Below are positions 1 through 9,222 of a stretch of 64,000 bases of DNA, piece by piece. Every line of letters starts with the position of its first letter. Position 1 is the stretch's first letter. The notes under the pieces are model-generated. The model saw only the letters and a list, made by a program, of their open reading frames with translations. It did not search any database and had not been told where the DNA came from. The stretch is from the NCBI GenBank assembly GCA_964460465.1, contig CAYWSB010000007.1:1-64000 (forward strand). Direction: 5' to 3'. A program made the position numbers and the translations under genes. The DNA is from SLRI01 sp964460465 (lineage in GTDB: Bacteria; Pseudomonadota; Alphaproteobacteria; Geminicoccales; Geminicoccaceae).

Positions 1-98
1 GGTTTCAATCCACGCCCCCGCGGGGGGGGCGACCTGCTGCGCCACGATCGACCGCGCCTGGCCAACGTTTCAATCCACGCCCCCGCGGGGGGGGCGAC
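1..98 (-). CRISPR. Leader-proximal end of a type I-C CRISPR array (2 repeats, 1 spacer visible)
   Basis: Two identical 32-bp repeats occupy 2-33 and 67-98, separated by one 33-bp spacer (34-66). On the + strand each repeat starts GTTTCAATCCACGCCCCC and ends GGGGCGAC, so the transcribed (minus) strand ends in the GGATTGAAAC typical of I-C repeats. The inner GC blocks form the stem that Cas5c cleaves in this subtype. The array is read on the minus strand, away from cas2, and continues past base 1, so its length is unknown. Confidence 0.95.
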
Positions 99-283
99 CG
101 TCCAATCGATAAACGATTGAGAAAGAACGACAAGGTCGACGCCGTCTGCGAACGTGCCGAACGTTGCACGCCGCGGCGCGCACGAGGACTGCCATCCAAC
201 GCTACCCCGTTGAAAAGCCGAGGTGAAGATCCCGTGCGAACCTCCCGGCATGGGCGTGCCCGCTTCCCATTCGCACGCTGGCA
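99..283 (-). promoter_or_regulatory. CRISPR leader between cas2 and the first repeat
   Basis: About 185 bp without a credible gene separate the cas2 stop codon from the leader-proximal repeat. The stretch next to the repeat (about 105-135) is locally A+T-rich compared with its surroundings, as leaders often are. New spacers should be added at the 98/99 boundary. I do not see a clear promoter. Confidence 0.6.
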
Positions 284-574
284 TCAAACGATCAACGGCC
301 CGTCGAGATCGACCGCCGGCTTGGCCCCGACATGCTCCACTCTGCGCCGCGCATTCGCACCCAGATAGTAGAACCGCAGGCTGTCGCTGTCCGGATCGAT
401 CTCCTTCAGCAGCCGCCCCTTGAGCACCGCCCATTGCGCCGGGTCGACCTCGCATTCGAACACCGAGTACTGTACCCGCTGGCCCCAGTCCTGGCACGCC
501 TTGGCGACGCGCCGCAGGCGTCGGCGACCGGCCGGGGTCGTCGTCTGCACGTCATAGGAAACCAGCACCAGCAT
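284..574 (-). CDS. cas2: CRISPR-associated endonuclease Cas2 (type I-C)
   Basis: A 96-residue protein beginning MLVLVSYDVQTT, with the ferredoxin-like first strand and conserved Asp8 of Cas2. The central part keeps the R-x-L-R-R-V-A-K-x-C segment and the Q-Y-S-V-F-E-C strand of I-C Cas2. Length is typical. With Cas1 it forms the integrase complex that inserts new spacers. It starts 3 bp after the cas1 stop codon and is the last gene of the cas operon, directly beside the array leader. Confidence 0.95.
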   Translation of the reverse strand: MLVLVSYDVQTTTPAGRRRLRRVAKACQDWGQRVQYSVFECEVDPAQWAVLKGRLLKEIDPDSDSLRFYYLGANARRRVEHVGAKPAVDLDGPLIV

Positions 575-577
575 CCT

Positions 578-1618
578 CTACTTCCAGACGAAGGGTGGAT
601 AGCCGTCGAGATCGCCCCTGAGATGCCGGGCCAGAAGCTGCGCCTGGACATGCGCCATGAGTCCGATGGTCACGGGCTCGCCCAGGAACTCGTGCCGCAG
701 CTCCTCCTTCTTGCGCTCCTGGTAGGCGATCAGCACCGCCTTGCGCGCCTCGTCGCTCATCGTCACGGCGCCATTCTCCGCCGTGCGGAAATCCTTCACG
801 CCCAACTGCCGCCGGTTGACCAGCGACAAGACCAGCCGGTCCGCGAGCCAGGGCCGGAGCTCCTCGCAGAGATCGAGCGCCAGGCTCGGCCGCCCCGGCC
901 GGTCGCGGTGCAGGAAACCCACCGCCGGATCGAGCCCCACCGTCTCCGCCGCCGACCGGCAGTCGTGCACCAGCAGCGTGTAGACGAAGGACAGGAGCGC
1001 ATTGAACGGATCGAGCGGCGGCCGCCGCGACCGCCCGCGAAAGCGCAGCGCCGGCTCGTCCACCAGGATCAGGTGATCGAGCACCCGGAAATACGCCGCC
1101 GCCGCCTCGCCCTCGAGCCCGCGCAAGCCGTCCGTGCCGTTGGTCCGCTCCGCCCTTCGAGCAATGTCCGTCAGCCGCACGATCGTGGCATCGAGGGCGC
1201 CGGCGGCATCCCCGCCGATCCGCTCGCGATGGTCGCGCAAGGCTCGCCGCAGCACTGCCCGCTGGTTCAGGGCCTTGCCGATGACGACGCTGCGCACGAG
1301 GGCGGCACACCCCGCCTCGTCGTCGCTCCGCCGGTACTGCTCGCGCCGGAGGAGCACGTTGCCCGCCACCGGCCCCTCGACCCGCGCCAGGAACCGCCCG
1401 TTCTCGGTGAGCCAGGCCACCGTGACCCCGCTCTCGGCGCAGAAGGCCATGAGCTGCGGGCTCATCGCCACCTGCCCCATCCCGACGATCCCGCCGATCG
1501 TGTGGATGGGCACCCGCGCCTTCTCCTCCCGCTCGACCGAGACAACGACATTGGCGCCATCCTTCGACAGGTAGCTGCCCTGGCTGCTGACGTAGAGCGT
1601 GTTCAGGTGCCGGCGCAT
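578..1618 (-). CDS. cas1: CRISPR-associated integrase/endonuclease Cas1 (type I-C)
   Basis: A 346-residue Cas1. The start is the ATG of MRRHLNTLYV, which overlaps the cas4 3' end by 16 bp; longer readings extend into cas4 and do not look like Cas1. Metal-ligand candidates are visible: Glu169 in LEGEAAAAYF, His237 in GFLHRDRPG and Asp249 in LALDLCEEL. It integrates protospacers together with Cas2, and in I-C systems Cas4 helps to choose PAM-bearing substrates. Composition is GC-rich like cas4 and the chromosome, unlike the interference genes upstream. Confidence 0.95.
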   Translation of the reverse strand: MRRHLNTLYVSSQGSYLSKDGANVVVSVEREEKARVPIHTIGGIVGMGQVAMSPQLMAFCAESGVTVAWLTENGRFLARVEGPVAGNVLLRREQYRRSDDEAGCAALVRSVVIGKALNQRAVLRRALRDHRERIGGDAAGALDATIVRLTDIARRAERTNGTDGLRGLEGEAAAAYFRVLDHLILVDEPALRFRGRSRRPPLDPFNALLSFVYTLLVHDCRSAAETVGLDPAVGFLHRDRPGRPSLALDLCEELRPWLADRLVLSLVNRRQLGVKDFRTAENGAVTMSDEARKAVLIAYQERKKEELRHEFLGEPVTIGLMAHVQAQLLARHLRGDLDGYPPFVWK

Positions 1619-2265
1619 GGCACCCCCTCCGCTTCGCCGTCGTCGATCCGCCGGTGCAGCCAGCGCGCCACCGAAGGCGGCTTCTCCAGCCGCTTCGGCC
1701 GGCAGAGCTCGATCAGCGAGCACGAGTCACAGCGCTTGGCCTCGTAGATCGCGTGCGGCGTCTCGCGCGAGGCCAGCATGCCCTTGATCCCGTCGATCAC
1801 GTCCAGTGTCAGCCGCCGCAGCTCGTCGTCGATCGACACCACCAGCCGCCGCCGGGTCTTGCCGTAGAACAGCGCCCCCTCCGGCACCGCCTGCCCGGTC
1901 ATCGCCTCGAGGCACAGCGCCTGCGCTGCGAGCTGCACCTCGTCCGCCCGATGCGCCTTGGGCCGCCCACGCTTGTACTCGACCGGATAGGGCCGCCAGG
2001 GACCAGAGCCCTCCCGATACCACTCGACCACATCCGCCACCCCGGCAATGCCGAGTGCCGGTGCGGCGAGCGGCAGGGACCGGCTGACCCTGCCACCCTT
2101 GCGGCTCGCCGTCCCCGGCTGGTCCGACCGCTCGTGCAACAGCCGCCCCTCCACCGTCGCCACGTTCTCGGCCCAGACCCGCTCCAGATGAATGAGCGCA
2201 CACTGGCGCGGGCAGAAGAGCCAGTGCTGCAACGCCGAGAGCGGGATCGGGTCGGGCGGCTCCAT
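1603..2265 (-). CDS. cas4: CRISPR-associated exonuclease Cas4
   Basis: A 220-residue PD-(D/E)XK nuclease of the Cas4 (Dna2/RecB-like) family. Four iron-sulfur ligand candidates are present: Cys18 (with Cys22 close by) in WLFCPRQC, and Cys189, Cys192 and Cys198 in CDSCSLIELC. Nuclease residues are Asp78 in GVADVVEW and Glu96/Lys98 in PVEYKRG. The ATG overlaps the cas3 stop codon in the sequence TGATG, so translation is probably coupled. Cas4 trims prespacers and sets PAM orientation with Cas1-Cas2. The gene is GC-rich, and composition changes sharply at its upstream border with cas3. Confidence 0.94.
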   Translation of the reverse strand: MEPPDPIPLSALQHWLFCPRQCALIHLERVWAENVATVEGRLLHERSDQPGTASRKGGRVSRSLPLAAPALGIAGVADVVEWYREGSGPWRPYPVEYKRGRPKAHRADEVQLAAQALCLEAMTGQAVPEGALFYGKTRRRLVVSIDDELRRLTLDVIDGIKGMLASRETPHAIYEAKRCDSCSLIELCRPKRLEKPPSVARWLHRRIDDGEAEGVPCAGT

Positions 2266-4502
2266 CAGACGATAGCGCCGCCACGCTCGAAAAAATCGCG
2301 CAACTTGAGTGCTCCAGCCATGTATCCGAGAAAATCGGGCTCGTACTCGTACGGCCAAACAAACAACTCTCGCTCCCCGGGCAGCGCTTCGAGACGCAGC
2401 TCGTCGATCTTGTGCGCCCAAAGCTGAACGCTATTTTCGAGCAGTGTCCGAAAGCCAACACGGTGACCCGAGCGCAATCGGGAGGCAAGCGCCCGATCCA
2501 CGACAACCAAACGCGTGTCGGCATCGATCACCTTCCCGCGTTCCCTCACCGCGGGATAGTCTCGGAGTCGCTCGGCTTCCGCCAAGCCATCATGACCGAG
2601 GCCACCGCGTTCCTTGATCTCCTCGGCCAACGCCCGAGTTATCAAGACGGCGGGATCGTGTTCGACATCCGCCAGGAGCCCCAACTCGGCCGAGAGCAGT
2701 CTCTTGAGGACAGCGGCCGAATACCGCGCGCCGGGATTGCGCGTAATGCCACCACCTTCATCCATATAGAAGTCGAACACTTCTCCAGTGCCCTTCTCAC
2801 CATGTCGGTTCACGCGTCCTCCCACTTGGATGAGACTGGCGGTCGAAAAACGCTCTCGAAAAGCTACGCGAAAGGAAAAGTCAACCCCGGCCTCGACGCA
2901 ACTTGTCGCTACGAGAGTCCAGTCGGCTTGGCTGGCACCCAGCCGCTCTTGAATTCTTGTTATCATGGTGCCGCGATCTCGTGGCATTAGCGCAGTGGAG
3001 ACGTGTTCTGTATCGTATCCCAAATCGCGCATGCGGCGCGCCACCACCGCGGCACTCTGCACCGTGTTCAAGATAACGAGTCTTGGACCTTTGCGATCGC
3101 AGATTTTGGAAATAAGCTGCTCAACATTCTCAAACAAACCGCATGTTCGATAGCGAAGTCGATGGGTCTCTGCCGCCAACAGAAGTTTTTTCAGCTGAGG
3201 CGAAAGCATTTCGGGGAGTTGCTGAGGCTGGCACACTATATCGGCATTCTCCCAAAATCGCGCTAGAGAGCCGCTAGCGAGAACAAAGCGACAGTGCCAT
3301 TGTGTTGTCAGCTCTTGTAGCCAACGCCAATTCTGCCTCCAAAGATGAGCAGGCAGTGCTGCGTGCGCCTCATCAACGAATACCGCTGATCCGGGCAGCG
3401 CATGAAGCTTTCGCAGTTGTCCAGGCAGATTGGATGCTAACGTCTCGAAGAATTGCACCGCGGTAGTAACAACAACTGGAGCGCGCCAAAGCACTGCAAG
3501 ATCACGCAAGCCTCGAGTTTCGAAATCCGCTCGATGATGATGTTCGACAACAATCTCGTCCGCCACCTCACCTGGAAGTACGATCGCCTGGCGAAGACGA
3601 TCGACGGTCTGATTGATAATATTCGTGTAGGGCGCAATGATAAAGAGACGACGAAGTCCCTCGGAGTTGGCTCGACGAATGAGGTGGGCCGTGACAGCAA
3701 GCGTTTTGCCGATCCCGACCGGTCCCTCGCACGCCACCATCGGAGCGGAGATCTCTGCGTCGCGGCATGCCCGATAGAACTCGCGACGATGTCGATCCCG
3801 CTCTGCATCGCCACCAGACCGCAAGCTTGCCACGTGTTCGTCAAGCTTGCGCAGGCGTTCGCCCCAACGCGGGCTAGGAGGAGAAGGCAACTCGTCTCCT
3901 GAATCGAAGCGCGCCGTGTCCGCATGATCGGCATCGACTAAGCAGGAAAGCGCGAGCCGCATCGCCAATCCGCCCCTCGCCGCCGTTGCCTGAGAAGGAC
4001 CAGGACCGGCGGCGGCTACGTGGGTAGCCATATAGGAGGCCAGATTTGCGTTGGTCCGCTTGATCAGTTCCTCATGATCGTCGAGACTTCGATTCTCCCA
4101 GCGAAGGCCTCGTAGTCTTCTGCCCAGACCGTCCGCATCGAAATGGTCGGTTCGGGAAGGCAATCCAGGGGCATGGTGACCACGCACGAGCCAAGCAGCC
4201 ATCCAGTTACCGGCAGCCGAAACGTACGCGACGCCCGCGTCGATATGGTCCCAAACCAGCGATGCGCCTCTCCCCTTGGCCAGCGCAGACTGATTCTCCT
4301 CGTCCAGTTTCCCGAGATCGTGAAAGGTTGCTGCCATGTCGATTGCGTCGAGCAGCTCGCGCGATTGCGGAGTAGCGAAGCGCAGCATTGACTCCGCACG
4401 CAAGCGGGCGCCGCGCCTGACGTTGGCCACATGCTCGGCGTAGGTTTGCGGCGCCGCGTCCTCCCGCGGGGCGGAATGCGCCAGTGGCTTTGAACGGTTC
4501 AC
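2265..4502 (-). CDS. cas3: CRISPR-associated helicase/nuclease Cas3, in a non-canonical position
   Basis: The preferred start is a GTG whose GTGA overlaps the cas7 stop codon, preceded by GGAG; an in-frame TTG lies 30 bp upstream. The product is 745 residues. An N-terminal HD nuclease domain is visible (AEHVANV, then F-HDLGK near residue 61, WDHIDAG near 85, RGHHAPGLPS near 110). The SF2 helicase follows: GIGKT near 265, DEAH near 378 and QVGGRVNRHG near 560. Cas3 degrades DNA marked by Cascade. In canonical I-C loci cas3 is first and upstream of cas5; here it lies between cas7 and cas4, and G+C is clearly lower than in cas4 and cas1, suggesting separate acquisition. Confidence 0.93.
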   Translation of the reverse strand: MNRSKPLAHSAPREDAAPQTYAEHVANVRRGARLRAESMLRFATPQSRELLDAIDMAATFHDLGKLDEENQSALAKGRGASLVWDHIDAGVAYVSAAGNWMAAWLVRGHHAPGLPSRTDHFDADGLGRRLRGLRWENRSLDDHEELIKRTNANLASYMATHVAAAGPGPSQATAARGGLAMRLALSCLVDADHADTARFDSGDELPSPPSPRWGERLRKLDEHVASLRSGGDAERDRHRREFYRACRDAEISAPMVACEGPVGIGKTLAVTAHLIRRANSEGLRRLFIIAPYTNIINQTVDRLRQAIVLPGEVADEIVVEHHHRADFETRGLRDLAVLWRAPVVVTTAVQFFETLASNLPGQLRKLHALPGSAVFVDEAHAALPAHLWRQNWRWLQELTTQWHCRFVLASGSLARFWENADIVCQPQQLPEMLSPQLKKLLLAAETHRLRYRTCGLFENVEQLISKICDRKGPRLVILNTVQSAAVVARRMRDLGYDTEHVSTALMPRDRGTMITRIQERLGASQADWTLVATSCVEAGVDFSFRVAFRERFSTASLIQVGGRVNRHGEKGTGEVFDFYMDEGGGITRNPGARYSAAVLKRLLSAELGLLADVEHDPAVLITRALAEEIKERGGLGHDGLAEAERLRDYPAVRERGKVIDADTRLVVVDRALASRLRSGHRVGFRTLLENSVQLWAHKIDELRLEALPGERELFVWPYEYEPDFLGYMAGALKLRDFFERGGAIV

Positions 4503-5446
4503 GCCCGATCCGCACTCCAGTCCTTTATGCAAAGGTCTTCAAGATTTTTGAGCCGCTCGCGAATCTCCGCCGGCAACCGGTCTTCGGCTGGAACATCGTA
4601 TTCGGAGAGGGAGCGTGAGGGCTGATCCGGATAGACTTTCTTGAATGGCGTCAGGGCGTCGATGATCCTGTAGTCCGGGCATGAGCCGAGCGGGCTCTTG
4701 TGCTCGCCATACCAGGCATGAAGAATTTCAACGTCCGGACGCGCCACCGACGCATTGGCGCGGTAGGCCAACGGGATGAGGAATTTCATCAGCTCGATGT
4801 CCTGCGACGAGCAACCGCTCTTCCGCGCCATCAGTGGATTGACGAAAAAAGGCATTACATAGACCGCATGGGGAACGAACCGCCAAGCAAGCGGCGCCAT
4901 GCCCCGATCCTTGCCTTCCTGAACACCGGCCTTGTTGGTCCAGGTCTGATATTCGATGTCGATCGGAGCAACACTGATACCAGGTCCAAATTGGACAACG
5001 CCGGTGCTGATAAAGTGATTCTTCTCTAACCCTTTTTCGCCAATGTTCAACTTTTTCGATTCATTTCCAGTTTCATCAGGATCTTCCTTCATGCTTTCCA
5101 AAAATGTGTTGCCGAAAACCCGTGCATCCCAGTACTCTTGGACAAAAGCATCTCGACTCATTTTGCCCACCGCTTTCCGATCTCGGCCGCGCGTTTCGAG
5201 AATCTTGAACCTTCGATCGGCACCGCTGGCCTTCAATCGCGAAGCTTCTATTGCCTCCTGACAAACAGAGCCATCCTCGTCTGCCATCAAGTCACGTAGC
5301 TTCCGCTTGAAAGATACGGGCGAAATGAGGCCTCGCCGGTCGGCACCCAACGTGCGCGGCTCTCCCTCCGCGTCCGGGTCTCCGTTCGGATTCGAGCCGC
5401 GCACCTCGATCACGAGAAGGCCGGTACCTCGGTTGAAGTCGCTCAT
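4499..5446 (-). CDS. cas7: Type I-C Cascade backbone subunit Cas7 (Csd2)
   Basis: A 315-residue Csd2/Cas7c protein. The N terminus carries the family signature I-E-V-R-G-S-N-P-N-G-D-P. Several copies of Cas7 coat the crRNA in the I-C effector complex. Its ATG overlaps the cas8c stop codon (ATGA, 5443-5446) and its own stop overlaps the GTG of cas3, so cas8c-cas7-cas3 are translationally coupled. G+C is lower than in cas1 and cas4. Confidence 0.94.
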   Translation of the reverse strand: MSDFNRGTGLLVIEVRGSNPNGDPDAEGEPRTLGADRRGLISPVSFKRKLRDLMADEDGSVCQEAIEASRLKASGADRRFKILETRGRDRKAVGKMSRDAFVQEYWDARVFGNTFLESMKEDPDETGNESKKLNIGEKGLEKNHFISTGVVQFGPGISVAPIDIEYQTWTNKAGVQEGKDRGMAPLAWRFVPHAVYVMPFFVNPLMARKSGCSSQDIELMKFLIPLAYRANASVARPDVEILHAWYGEHKSPLGSCPDYRIIDALTPFKKVYPDQPSRSLSEYDVPAEDRLPAEIRERLKNLEDLCIKDWSADRA

Positions 5447-7626
5447 CCACGTAACTCCTCTGCTGGGGCCGCAACGGTCTCGCGCTCGCTCTTTCTCGGT
5501 GGCCCGGCCACGAAGCCGAGCAACAGTTCGGCCCGAAAAACGTCATCCGCGTGTCGAGGCAGCCTCCCATGGAGGTCCCGACACAACGCTTCGGCATCAT
5601 TGAGCTGGGATATTGCTGTCCGCATCGGCCAGCCGCGTTTTTTCTCGTCCTTCGAGGCGTCTTGGCGTGTTAGCCTGAACGCTGCATCCCGCACCGTCGG
5701 ACGCTTCGCCCAAGCCGCGTAGGGAGCCCAGCGTCGTGATAGCACGGCAAGTGCCCTGACCGGATCGGCTTGCGCAGTGGCGAGGACGGCGTTGCCGAGA
5801 AGCGACGGGGGAACCTCGCCTTTTCGGACATCCGCGCAGTAACCAGCGTGAACGGCATCTGCTACGGCAAGCAGTTGTCCGAGCTTGAAGGCGACATCGC
5901 TCATGTAGTCCTCCTTGTGGCGACCGAGCTTGGCAAGCAGAATGCCGATGCCTGCCAAGCCGCGGAGCGCAGCGTCTCGGTCGTAGTTGAGCGCATGGTG
6001 AAGCCGCTCCCGCGTTGCGTCCTGCCGAACGGCGTGCGCAGCACCAGAGATTGCGCGACCCTGTCTGTCGAGAAGGCACCGCAAGCTGCTCCGCGCTACT
6101 CGCGCGGCTCCACTCTCGTTCAGGAACAGCTCGAGAGCTTCGCTGACCGTAACGCCGACAGGCTCTCTCTTGGCCGCTTCCCGGCCTTCACGAATGAATG
6201 TTGCACGAGTTAGCTTCGAGATTTGTAGCGGTGCAATCGCAGGTGCGCCTCGCCGCGCAACCACCTTGCCCTTGCTCACGATTGGCATTTGCAGCCAAGA
6301 CGGCGTATTTTTCTGAGCGACGGCCCAGCCTTTCCCGGCCTCGTAAAGGTCACCGATGCTGAACGCGCGATGGAGGATCGCCTTGGCGTTCCCTGGCTCA
6401 ACCTTCCGAAGCACCGTTAATGTGACGGGCGTCATGCGGAAGTCGGCGCCGACCTTCGCCTTCACGGCGTCGATAACGCGCTCGGTTCGTTTCAGAAAAT
6501 CACCGCGCCCGTCGATCCCCTCTCCGTCGTCCGCCCGTTCACCATCATCGATGAAAATTTCCGCGAGCGGTGCCTCCAGCGCATTGTCGACGAATGCGAG
6601 CAGCAGATCGGTCTGCTTCGGCCGCTCGCTCGGAATCCCGGACCAGGTCTGTCCACGCCGATGCTCCGCCGTTGCCTCGTCAAGTGCGCCAGCGAGCCGC
6701 TGCATGAGTTCGGCGCTAACGGGTAATGCTTGGTCAGCGGCTCGCCCATATCGGTGTGCGGCCTTAATCTCTTCGTTCTTTGCGAAAAGATAAACCTGAC
6801 CGAGCAGAGGTAACGTCGGCTGAGGGAAATTGCCTTTGTGCAAACTCGTAGTTGTACCAATATATGCGCAGTGCCGTTCGACATCAACGGCGTGATTGCC
6901 GGCTGCTTGAAGAGCCGCACTAACTAGGCCGACATGGTCTGCACTCACAACATCACGCGAGTACTCACCACGTGCGACATCGAAGTATAAGGATGCTCCT
7001 AATAGACTGTCTGGCCTCCCCTGTTTAGACTTTTTTCCGATCAGCGCCAAACAAGCAATATCGACTAATTCTATGTCTCCATCATGAATAGATTCAAAAA
7101 GCCAACGACAAAGATCTTGAATAAATGCAACAGTATTTGCGCACGCCATCAGAAATCGAGTGATGACAGCCGCAACAACAAAAATATCCTTACTCGAATT
7201 TGTGAAAATTTTGTGCCGTTCGTGAAGGCTGTTTTTTAGTCCGACTGACGGCCAAGCGCTCCAATCGTTCGGCTCCACGGGATAATCGTTCGACATCGTG
7301 ACTAGACGTTGTCGTCGCTCACCGAGCGAGATTTTTCTCCACTCATCGGCGAACGCGCTGTGCCAGTCCGGGTCCTCCGGCACGGAAAGCAACGGCCGCT
7401 TTAGCTGGACGTAGGGAAAGCTGTTGTGCTTACCATTGCGGAGCGTCCACGATGAGGCCACCCGGTCGCTCCTGAGGAGTGAGCCTTCAGCCAATCTGCC
7501 GTCTCGATCGAGGCGTAGATGAAGCGCATCGCTCTTCCCCGGGGACTGCACGTCGGGGTGTCGGAGCGTGACTGGGAAGCCGGCCGCCGTAAGGCCGCGT
7601 TCTAGGACAAAGAACTCACTGAGCAA
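5443..7626 (-). CDS. cas8c: Type I-C Cascade large subunit Cas8c (Csd1)
   Basis: A 727-residue Csd1-family protein, somewhat longer than the roughly 570-620 residues usual for Cas8c. The likely start is TTG at 7626, preceded by GGAG at 9-bp spacing and overlapping cas5c by 11 bp. The N terminus (LSEFFVLERGL) and the central S-L-R-C-L-L-D-R-Q-G segment fit the family. Cas8c recognises the PAM, and in I-C its C-terminal region can also be translated separately as the small subunit Cas11c. The 5' half (about 6850-7300) is the most A+T-rich coding DNA of the window, a sign of transfer. Confidence 0.9.
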   Translation of the reverse strand: MLSEFFVLERGLTAAGFPVTLRHPDVQSPGKSDALHLRLDRDGRLAEGSLLRSDRVASSWTLRNGKHNSFPYVQLKRPLLSVPEDPDWHSAFADEWRKISLGERRQRLVTMSNDYPVEPNDWSAWPSVGLKNSLHERHKIFTNSSKDIFVVAAVITRFLMACANTVAFIQDLCRWLFESIHDGDIELVDIACLALIGKKSKQGRPDSLLGASLYFDVARGEYSRDVVSADHVGLVSAALQAAGNHAVDVERHCAYIGTTTSLHKGNFPQPTLPLLGQVYLFAKNEEIKAAHRYGRAADQALPVSAELMQRLAGALDEATAEHRRGQTWSGIPSERPKQTDLLLAFVDNALEAPLAEIFIDDGERADDGEGIDGRGDFLKRTERVIDAVKAKVGADFRMTPVTLTVLRKVEPGNAKAILHRAFSIGDLYEAGKGWAVAQKNTPSWLQMPIVSKGKVVARRGAPAIAPLQISKLTRATFIREGREAAKREPVGVTVSEALELFLNESGAARVARSSLRCLLDRQGRAISGAAHAVRQDATRERLHHALNYDRDAALRGLAGIGILLAKLGRHKEDYMSDVAFKLGQLLAVADAVHAGYCADVRKGEVPPSLLGNAVLATAQADPVRALAVLSRRWAPYAAWAKRPTVRDAAFRLTRQDASKDEKKRGWPMRTAISQLNDAEALCRDLHGRLPRHADDVFRAELLLGFVAGPPRKSERETVAAPAEELRG

Positions 7627-8251
7627 AGGTCAAAACTCCAGCTCGGACCCGCACACCCTGCGAGAAGCGTGGCATATACTTGCCGTTGACTGGCCGATCC
7701 CAAATGCTCTCCAGCATCGACGGAACGGTCAGATTGAGGTCTGCATCCACCTCGTAGTCATCGCGGAATGGCCCCCAGTAGGAGCAGGTAAACTCGCGCC
7801 AGCCGAGGACGGGCGTGCGGAAGCATTGTCCTTGCACCAGCCTTCGTTCGAATAATGCCTGAAGATGGTGTTCAGGGTTATGCCCTAGGCTGCCAAATTT
7901 GCCTTCCACTTTCCCGTAAAGCCGGTAGCAAACATCAGCAACGACGGTTGCGAATAGTTGCATGTTTGCTTTCTTTCCGGCCACTGAGGCTTTTCGAAGG
8001 GGGCCGCCATAATTCGTAGTGTATTTCTGAAATCGAACTGTTCCACCTCCAATTCCAGATTTTCTGCAGACTTCTACTTTAGTCGGGCAAATCCAGGCAT
8101 TTCCGCGTCCGAGCATCGCGATCGCATCGAATATGCCCTTACATGCCGACCAGGTTGGAACGGGGTAGCTTGTTGGAGTTCCCCCTGTATCTGGGCGCGA
8201 GAACATGGCGAGTGGTCCGGCAACCTCGATCTGCACCTCATAACTTTTCAT
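7616..8251 (-). CDS. cas5c: Type I-C Cascade subunit and crRNA endonuclease Cas5c
   Basis: A 211-residue Cas5d/Cas5c protein starting MKSYEVQIEVAGPLAMF. It keeps the family features F-S-R-P-D near the N terminus and P-V-P-T-W-S-A-x-K-G-I-F. In type I-C, Cas5c replaces Cas6 and cuts pre-crRNA at the repeat stem; no cas6 is present here, in agreement. The open frame continues upstream into an HD-domain remnant, but the ATG at 8251 is where Cas5c homology begins. It is now the first intact gene of the operon. Confidence 0.94.
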   Translation of the reverse strand: MKSYEVQIEVAGPLAMFSRPDTGGTPTSYPVPTWSACKGIFDAIAMLGRGNAWICPTKVEVCRKSGIGGGTVRFQKYTTNYGGPLRKASVAGKKANMQLFATVVADVCYRLYGKVEGKFGSLGHNPEHHLQALFERRLVQGQCFRTPVLGWREFTCSYWGPFRDDYEVDADLNLTVPSMLESIWDRPVNGKYMPRFSQGVRVRAGVLTFAQ

Positions 8252-8594
8252 GTCGGAATCCTTCAACGAATGTAGCGAACCGTGCGCCAAGCCCGTTGAC
8301 TCTGGACACCTCTGAGCGCGGTGCCATGCCACTTCCATAGCAGCGCTCGACTGCAACCTCCGCACAGCCGTCGCATGTTCGAGCCGGGCGCTGCCTTCGA
8401 GCCGCCGCTGGAAGCCGTCGGAATTCTTGCCGAGATCGTGCAGCAGGCCCGCCACCAGTGCCCATTTCGGCAGCGCCGAACAAGTTGGCGTTCTCTACAG
8501 CCAGCCGCGCTACAGCCGCCAGATGCTCGGCCAGACCCTGCCATTCGCTCCGATCCAACAGTTGCTCGCTATGGGCAGAAAAAACCTGATGCAT
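8252..8594 (-). pseudogene. Frameshifted, truncated remnant of a second cas3 (HD domain only)
   Basis: From an ATG at 8594 one frame reads MHQVFSAHSEQLLDR, then WQGLAEHLAAVARLA, typical of an I-C Cas3 N terminus. Near 8470, at GCCGAAATGG, homology moves to another frame (WALVAGLLHDLGKN, then GFQRRLEG and LEHATA), consistent with one inserted A. The HD sequence ends within about 100 codons, and neither helicase motifs nor the rest of the protein follow. The fragment lies just upstream of cas5c, the canonical place for cas3 in I-C loci, so it probably marks the original cas3. It differs in sequence from the HD domain of the intact cas3. Confidence 0.82.
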
Positions 8595-8939
8595 CGACCT
8601 CGACCCAAAGCAGGCACGAGCCGGCGCACGTTGACCGCCTGCCAAGCCTGGAATGCCTAAATCTGCCTTGGGCTCAATTCCAGATAGTGATGGCGAATTG
8701 CCCGGGTCAATGCAAGAGGCCGCGCCCCCGACGGATACGCCGGCCTCGATCAGCATCGTTTGGCAGGCAGTCGGCTCGGCCGCCGCGATCCCAGACGGCG
8801 GTGCGCCGCGCGCACGGATAAATCGGCCGATTTTTCCGCCACCCCGTCCCAATTTCCGGGCGCCGTCGCCGGCGCTGGCTCAACCCCTTGGCAACGCCCG
8901 GAAAACCGCGCCGCCAGGCCCCGCCGCGGCCCCCAGGAA

Positions 8940-9054
8940 GGTGCGCAGGAGCAGCGCAGCCGAGGAAGGCAAGGCAAGTCGCGTGGAGCCTACTGACGTA
9001 GGTGAGCACGACTTGACCGCAGTCCTGACGAAGGCTCCGGTGCTCCTCAGCATC
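8940..9054. mobile_element. Decayed MITE-like element (copy B)
   Basis: A 115-bp stretch bounded by imperfect inverted repeats: 8940-8961 (GGTGCGCAGGAGCAGCGCAG, then CC) and 9033-9054, matching at about 17 of 22 positions. The core (CGAGGAAGGCAAGGC, then GTGAGCAC, then CCTGACGAAG) resembles the core of the intact MITE at 22619-22739, although the terminal repeats differ. No target duplication is recognisable. It encodes no protein. Confidence 0.55.
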
Positions 9055-9222
9055 CTCCGCCACCCCGCGCCAATTTCCGCGCCCCCGCCCGCCACCACCG
9101 GCCAAGCCCTTGCAAGGGCCCAGAAAACCGGATCGCCCAATCCTGCCGTCCCGGCCGTCCACTTCGCCCGCACGCCCGTCCGCCCGACCCGACGCACCAC
9201 CCGGCCCCGCCGCGGCGCCTGC

